This document shows positions 59,506 through 64,000 of a DNA stretch of 64,000 nt, one piece after another. This stretch comes from Flavobacterium soyae. GTDB taxonomy: Bacteria > Bacteroidota > Bacteroidia > Flavobacteriales > Flavobacteriaceae. Under the pieces are notes generated by a model, which was not told the origin of the DNA, did not search any database, and worked only from the letters and a program-made list of their open reading frames with translations. The translations under genes and the position numbers were made by a program. The DNA lies in assembly GCF_021245985.1 (NCBI RefSeq), contig NZ_JAJQXA010000003.1, positions 248,001 to 312,000 on the forward strand, read 5' to 3'. Position 1 is the first letter of the stretch. Every line of letters begins with the position of its first letter.

Positions 59506-60222
59506 TTAATTTGCTCCCGCAGCATTTTTATCTACAAGAAATAATAATTCTCCAGATACGGGTTTAATCAGCTGCATTGGGTAAGTTGAAGGATTGTATA
59601 CCCCGGTTGTTACTTCTTTTAAAGCATGTGCTTTTTTCTCTCCAAAAGCCACTACGATAATCTTTTCGGCTTTGTTGATTAATGGCGCAGTCAGCGTAAT
59701 GCGGTGCATACTTTGCGGTGCTAAATAATAAGCAGCAACCCATTTATTTTGTTCGTCTAATACCGCTTCACGAGGAAAAAGAGAAGCCGTGTGTCCGTCG
59801 TCTCCCATACCTAATAAAATAAGGTCAAATTTTCCTTCATCACCTAAAACAGTTCTAATAGACTGCTCGTAAGTAACCGCAAAATCTTCTGGCGTAACAC
59901 CATCTTTATACATTTCAAAAATATTTTCTGCCGGAATAGGAACGTGGCTTAATAATGTTGCGTAAGACATTTTTGCATTACTCAAATCATCATTTAGCGG
60001 AACCCAGCGTTCGTCTCCCCAAAATATATAAACTTTACTCCAGTCTATTTTTGTTTTGTAAGCATCAGAAGCTAATAACTTGTAAATTCCTGCAGGAGAA
60101 GAACCTCCGGTAAGAACAGCTGTAAATTTGCCTTTTTCGGCAATAGCTTTCTGGGCAGATGCTGCAAAAAGATCTGCAGCTTTACTATTAATTTCTTCTA
60201 TATTATTGTATATCTGTATCAT
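59506..60222 (-). CDS. pgl: 6-phosphogluconolactonase
   Basis: 238 residues, the DevB/SOL type. Motifs: TGGSSPAGIYKLLA near residue 38, VYIFWGDERWVP, LILLGMGDDGHTASLFP. It hydrolyses 6-phosphogluconolactone in the oxidative pentose phosphate pathway in the cytoplasm. Its start overlaps the end of zwf by 20 bases, so the two are coupled. Confidence 0.95.
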   Translation of the reverse strand: MIQIYNNIEEINSKAADLFAASAQKAIAEKGKFTAVLTGGSSPAGIYKLLASDAYKTKIDWSKVYIFWGDERWVPLNDDLSNAKMSYATLLSHVPIPAENIFEMYKDGVTPEDFAVTYEQSIRTVLGDEGKFDLILLGMGDDGHTASLFPREAVLDEQNKWVAAYYLAPQSMHRITLTAPLINKAEKIIVVAFGEKKAHALKEVTTGVYNPSTYPMQLIKPVSGELLFLVDKNAAGAN

Positions 60223-61735
60223 TTAAAATTTCTTCTATTATTTGTGTATTTGGAATCCAGGCATGCCCTTGACGCGCCAATAATTCGTCTGCTTCTTCTG
60301 GCCCCCAGCTTCCCGCTTTGTAATTAGGAAAATTGGCTGGCGCAATAGTTTTCCATACCTGCTGAATCGTGTCAATAGCGTCCCAGGCCTCTTCCACCTG
60401 GTCCCAGCGCATAAATAGGGTAGGATCTCCTGCTAAAGCATCGGCGATTAATGTTTCATAAGCTTCCGGCGACATCGTAGAACAAGCGAAATAGTCAAAT
60501 ACCATTTCTGCAGGTCTTAACGAAAGCGAAAGCCCAGGCTTTTTGGTCATAAACTGCAGTTTAATGTCCATTGCAGGCTGGATATTGATGATTAGCCGGT
60601 TTGGTGTCATTCCTTCTTTCCCATAAGAAAATGAAGAATGCGGCACTGGTTTAAATTGTATAATAATAGAAGATTGTTTTTCTTCCATTCTTTTCCCGGA
60701 ACGCAGATAAAACGGAATTCCCTGCCATCTCCAGTTGTCCAGATAAATTTTCATCGCTACATAAGTTTCGGTATTAGAATCCGGGGCAATTCCTTTATCC
60801 TGACGATATCCCGGAACCGGAATTCCTTTTATTTCACCTGCACCATACTGGCCTCTTACAATATAATGATCTACTTCCTCGGGTTTGATACGGCGAATCG
60901 ATTTTAGAACATCAGCTTTACGATTACGAATGTCATCTGCACTTAATGATGCGGGTGCTTCCATAGCGGTCATACATAAAATCTGAAGCAAATGGTTCTG
61001 AATCATATCCTTTAAAGCACCAACACCTTCGTAGAAACCTCCTCGTTCTTCAACGCCCACTTCTTCTGCAACGGTAATCTGAACAAAATCAATAAAATTA
61101 CGGCTCCATAAAGGTTCAAACATCGAATTTCCAAAACGGAAAGCCAAAATATTCTGTACCGTTTCTTTACCTAAATAATGATCAATTCTGTAAATCTGCT
61201 CTTCTTTGAAAGTCTGAGAAAGCATTTCGTTCAATTCGATTGCAGATGTTTTATCATAACCAAAAGGTTTTTCGATAATAATACGATCTTGTTTCGGATT
61301 TGCAGCAAGTCCAATCTTTTTGATATTGCTTGAAATCGTCGAAATAAAAGAAGGTGTAATCGAAAGATAGAAAAGACGATTAGCACGTTCGCCAAAAGCC
61401 AGATCAAAATTGTTGATTTTCTCGTTTAATCCGATATACGATTCTTCTTTATCAATATCAAGACTGTGATACGTAATGTGCGAAAGAAATTTTTCAGTTT
61501 CAGGATCAGAAACTCCTTTTCTTCTTGAAAAAGTATTTAGGTTTTCTAATACATAACTGCGAAAATCTTCATTAGTTTTTTCTGCTCTTCCAAGAGCAAT
61601 AATCTGAAACTTTTCAGACATACGTCCGTCAAGGTACAGATTTTGAAATGCGGGAAAGAGCTTTCTCTTTGCTAAATCTCCGGTTCCTCCAAAAATAACA
61701 ATGATTGTTGGATTCTTAAGTTTATTTTTAGTCAT
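60203..61735 (-). CDS. zwf: Glucose-6-phosphate 1-dehydrogenase
   Basis: I start at ATG 61735 (MTKNKLKNPTIIVIFGGTGD), giving 510 residues; the frame is open to 61837 but the extension lacks family features. The NADP-binding loop is GGTGDLAKRKLFPAF and the active-site motif RIDHYLGKETVQNI. It oxidises glucose 6-phosphate to the lactone used by pgl. It lies 28 bases after gnd. Confidence 0.95.
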   Translation of the reverse strand: MTKNKLKNPTIIVIFGGTGDLAKRKLFPAFQNLYLDGRMSEKFQIIALGRAEKTNEDFRSYVLENLNTFSRRKGVSDPETEKFLSHITYHSLDIDKEESYIGLNEKINNFDLAFGERANRLFYLSITPSFISTISSNIKKIGLAANPKQDRIIIEKPFGYDKTSAIELNEMLSQTFKEEQIYRIDHYLGKETVQNILAFRFGNSMFEPLWSRNFIDFVQITVAEEVGVEERGGFYEGVGALKDMIQNHLLQILCMTAMEAPASLSADDIRNRKADVLKSIRRIKPEEVDHYIVRGQYGAGEIKGIPVPGYRQDKGIAPDSNTETYVAMKIYLDNWRWQGIPFYLRSGKRMEEKQSSIIIQFKPVPHSSFSYGKEGMTPNRLIINIQPAMDIKLQFMTKKPGLSLSLRPAEMVFDYFACSTMSPEAYETLIADALAGDPTLFMRWDQVEEAWDAIDTIQQVWKTIAPANFPNYKAGSWGPEEADELLARQGHAWIPNTQIIEEILNDTDIQ

Positions 61736-61763
61736 TGTGTGTAGTTGTGTTGCTTTAAGTTGT

Positions 61764-63173
61764 TTATTCAGACCATTGTGTGTGGAAAACGCCTTCTTTG
61801 TCAATACGCTCATAAGTATGCGCCCCGAAGAAATCACGCTGCGCCTGAATTAAATTTGTTGGCAGATTTGCAGATCTGTAAGCATCAAAATAAGCTAATG
61901 AATTCATCAATCCTGCAACTGGTAATCCTTTTTGAACAGCAAACTGGACAGCAGTTCTCATTCCGGCTTGGTTTTCTGATAATTTAGAAGCAATTCCAGC
62001 ATCTAAAAGTATATTTGGTAAATCTGATTTTGTAACAAACGCTTTTCTGAAATCTTCTAAAATAGTCGCACGAATAATACAGCCGCCGCGCCAAATTTTA
62101 GCAACAGTCTCTAAGTTTAATCCGTAATTATATTCTTTAGAAGCTGTATGAAGCTGAGCCAGTCCTTGTGCATAAGTCACAACAATAGAAAGGTATAATG
62201 CCGATTTTAAGGCAGCAATTGCTTCGCTTGTATTTACATTACTTTCTGCAGCGTTCCAAACTAATTTTTTAGCAGCTTCAATTCTTTCAGGTTTAGTTTT
62301 AGACATATCGCGCATGTTAACCGCAGCATCGATAGTTGGAACCGGAACCTGCAAATCCATTGCGTTTTGCGAAGTCCATTTTCCTGTTCCTTTAGATTTT
62401 GCCCAATCTGAAATTTTATTGATTAGCAGACTTCCGTCTTCATCTTTTTGTTTTAGGATTTTTCCGGTAATTTCGATCAAATACGATCTAAGATCATCCG
62501 TTTGGTTCCACTCTTCAAAAGTTTTCTGAATCGTTTCGTCATCCAGATTATAACCTCTTTTCATTAAATCATAAATCTCAGAGATCAATTGCATGATTCC
62601 GTATTCGATTCCGTTGTGAACCATTTTTACATAGTTACCCGCAGAACCGTTCCCTAAATATTCAACACAAGGTTCACCGTCTACTTTTGCAGCAATCGCT
62701 TCAAAAATAGGGCGAAGTCTTTCGTATGCTTTCTGGTCACCGCCCGGCATCATTGCAGGACCGAAACGAGCTCCTTTTTCACCTCCTGAAATTCCCATTC
62801 CAAAGAAATGGATTCCTTTTTCAGATAATTCCAAAAATCTTCTGTCAGTATCGGTAAAATAAGTATTTCCGCCATCGATTATAATATCTCCTTTATCTAA
62901 ATGGGGTAATAAACTTGCGATTGCGCTGTCAACCGGTTTTCCGGCAGGAACCAATAGCATAATCGCTCTTGGCTGTTGAATAAGCTCTACAAAATGCTTC
63001 ACATCTGTAGTCGCTTCAATTGTATGATCAGAATCGGCTTCTTGCTGAAGAGAGTTGACTTTTTCCGTGTCTAAGTCTAAACCAGCCGCCGCGAAGTTAT
63101 GGCTTGCAATATTTAAAAGTAGGTTACGGCCCATTACACCAAGTCCTACAATTCCAAAATCAAATTTGCTCAT
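61764..63173 (-). CDS. gnd: 6-phosphogluconate dehydrogenase (decarboxylating)
   Basis: 469 residues, the long dimeric form. NADP loop FGIVGLGVMGRNLLLNI, substrate-binding GGEKGARFGPAMMPGG, catalytic KMVHNGIEYG. It makes ribulose 5-phosphate and NADPH. First gene of the gnd-zwf-pgl operon, which encodes the whole oxidative branch in one transcript. Confidence 0.96.
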   Translation of the reverse strand: MSKFDFGIVGLGVMGRNLLLNIASHNFAAAGLDLDTEKVNSLQQEADSDHTIEATTDVKHFVELIQQPRAIMLLVPAGKPVDSAIASLLPHLDKGDIIIDGGNTYFTDTDRRFLELSEKGIHFFGMGISGGEKGARFGPAMMPGGDQKAYERLRPIFEAIAAKVDGEPCVEYLGNGSAGNYVKMVHNGIEYGIMQLISEIYDLMKRGYNLDDETIQKTFEEWNQTDDLRSYLIEITGKILKQKDEDGSLLINKISDWAKSKGTGKWTSQNAMDLQVPVPTIDAAVNMRDMSKTKPERIEAAKKLVWNAAESNVNTSEAIAALKSALYLSIVVTYAQGLAQLHTASKEYNYGLNLETVAKIWRGGCIIRATILEDFRKAFVTKSDLPNILLDAGIASKLSENQAGMRTAVQFAVQKGLPVAGLMNSLAYFDAYRSANLPTNLIQAQRDFFGAHTYERIDKEGVFHTQWSE

Positions 63174-63504
63174 AGTTTTTAATTAACTAAATTATTAGAA
63201 GAATGTTTTGCAGCAAAAAAGTAAGAGAAAGTATGGTAATTCTTTTTCAATCAATGTTTTGCAGAAAAACAAAGTTTATTTTAATCTTACATTTCAAAAT
63301 GTAGAGCGCTAAGTTAGAGAAAAATGCTGAAAAATAAGGAGTAAAATAGTTCACTTTTGGGGTTTATTGTGATACTTTTTTAAGTGTTGAAATTAAACTT
63401 ATTTTGAGTTTTAAGTTTGTTTGAAAGTGAAAACAAAAGTTGTTCGTTATTTTACAATTTTCTGTCTGAAGGAATGAATTACTTTGGAAAAAAAAATATT
63501 AGAA
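63174..63504. other. Intergenic region between gnd and the DUF4440 gene
   Basis: About 330 AT-rich bases holding the divergent promoters of gnd and the 63505 gene. TTACTTTG (63479-63486) is one mismatch from the -7 consensus for the rightward gene. No gene or hairpin stands out. Confidence 0.45.
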
Positions 63505-63951
63505 ATGAAAAGAACACTTATTTTAAACGGATTACTGATGCTTACCTTTTGGTGTAATGCACAAACCTCAAATCCTGCATTGAAAAATGTCAGAAAGATT
63601 ATAGAAGCCAGTAATGAAATTTATGCAGATCTCGCTAACAAAAATGACGGATCTATTCTCACCAGATATACTAAGGATGCCTGTTTGTTTCCGCCCAATG
63701 CTGCACCTATATGTGGAAGTACACAAATAGCTGCATTCTTTAAAAACGGGCCTAAAGTACAGGTTAAGTTTATCATTCAAAACTTATATGGAGACGGCAA
63801 AACGGCTGTAACAGAAGAAAGTTATTATGAGATGACCGATCTGGAAGGTAAAAAAATAGACGATGGAAAAGTGATTGTTATTTGGAAGAATACAAAAGAC
63901 GGCTGGAAAATGCACCGCGACATGTTTAGCAGCAACCATCCGGCAAAATAA
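63505..63951 (+). CDS. Secreted DUF4440/SnoaL-like (NTF2 fold) protein
   Basis: Start at ATG 63505 (MKRTLILNGLLMLTFWCNAQ, signal peptide), 148 residues. The NTF2-like domain matches that of the 12359-12841 lipoprotein (ASNEIYADLANKND; KDACLFPPNAAPICG; WKMHRDMFSSN). Here the protein is secreted by a plain signal peptide rather than lipidated. Function unknown. Confidence 0.82.
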   Translation: MKRTLILNGLLMLTFWCNAQTSNPALKNVRKIIEASNEIYADLANKNDGSILTRYTKDACLFPPNAAPICGSTQIAAFFKNGPKVQVKFIIQNLYGDGKTAVTEESYYEMTDLEGKKIDDGKVIVIWKNTKDGWKMHRDMFSSNHPAK

Positions 63952-64000
63952 ATCTAAAAACCAACATTGACAGCTTCTTGAAAATCGGCACCATTTTTTA

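Overview
The window looks like chromosomal DNA of a Flavobacterium-type Bacteroidota. It is AT-rich. Many promoters carry the Bacteroidota -7 box (TAnnTTTG), often 17-23 bases after a TTG. There are TonB-dependent receptors, Bacteroidota beta-barrel families, DUF4440/lumazine-binding-like secreted proteins and the palindromic intergenic repeats typical of the genus. I saw no rRNA, tRNA, CRISPR array, transposase or phage gene.

Layout. 1-5028: end of an M1 aminopeptidase, two paralogous secreted TPR-like proteins around an ACT-domain gene, a beta-barrel protein, a GNAT enzyme and a small secreted protein. 5201-10980: a tripartite RND efflux operon. 11102-14758: a lumazine-binding-like/DJ-1 fusion, a DUF4440 lipoprotein, an AraC regulator, and a small antitoxin-like gene with a frameshifted GNAT partner. 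14918-18786: lipoproteins, a GH1 beta-glucosidase and a stand-alone PD-(D/E)XK nuclease-like gene. 18952-26412: a tight six-gene TerB/vWA/Excalibur/DUF4236 operon beside a TPR histidine kinase-response regulator pair. Three promoters around this pair share a palindrome exactly 22 bases from the -7 box, which suggests a local regulon. 26511-31523: lipocalin-like lipoprotein, processive GT2 glycosyltransferase, NmrA-like oxidoreductase, AraC regulator and Nudix hydrolase. 31685-38794: a TetR-controlled TolC/HlyD/two-ATPase/two-permease exporter of YbhGFSR type, with the same 19-bp operator on both sides of tetR. 39026-42440: a MocR-type regulator divergent from a TonB receptor. 42520-45134: a three-gene HNH nuclease/DUF4407 operon, then a cobalamin riboswitch in front of a broken btuB-like receptor. 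45337-59430: a two-armed RiPP locus. 59506-63173: the oxidative pentose phosphate operon gnd-zwf-pgl. 63505-63951: a DUF4440 protein.

The most notable system is the RiPP locus. The leftward arm encodes a split LanB dehydratase (glutamylation and elimination proteins), a membrane-anchored TPR-AraC regulator, a 53-residue precursor with a double-glycine leader and no cysteine, and a secreted prolyl oligopeptidase. The rightward arm encodes a TonB-linked beta-barrel protein, two near-identical 56-residue precursors with three core cysteines (a 260-bp tandem duplication), a radical SAM/SPASM maturase and a C39 peptidase ABC exporter. No LanC cyclase is visible. This fits a cysteine-free dehydrated product from one arm and a radical-modified product from the other, both probably leaving through one exporter.
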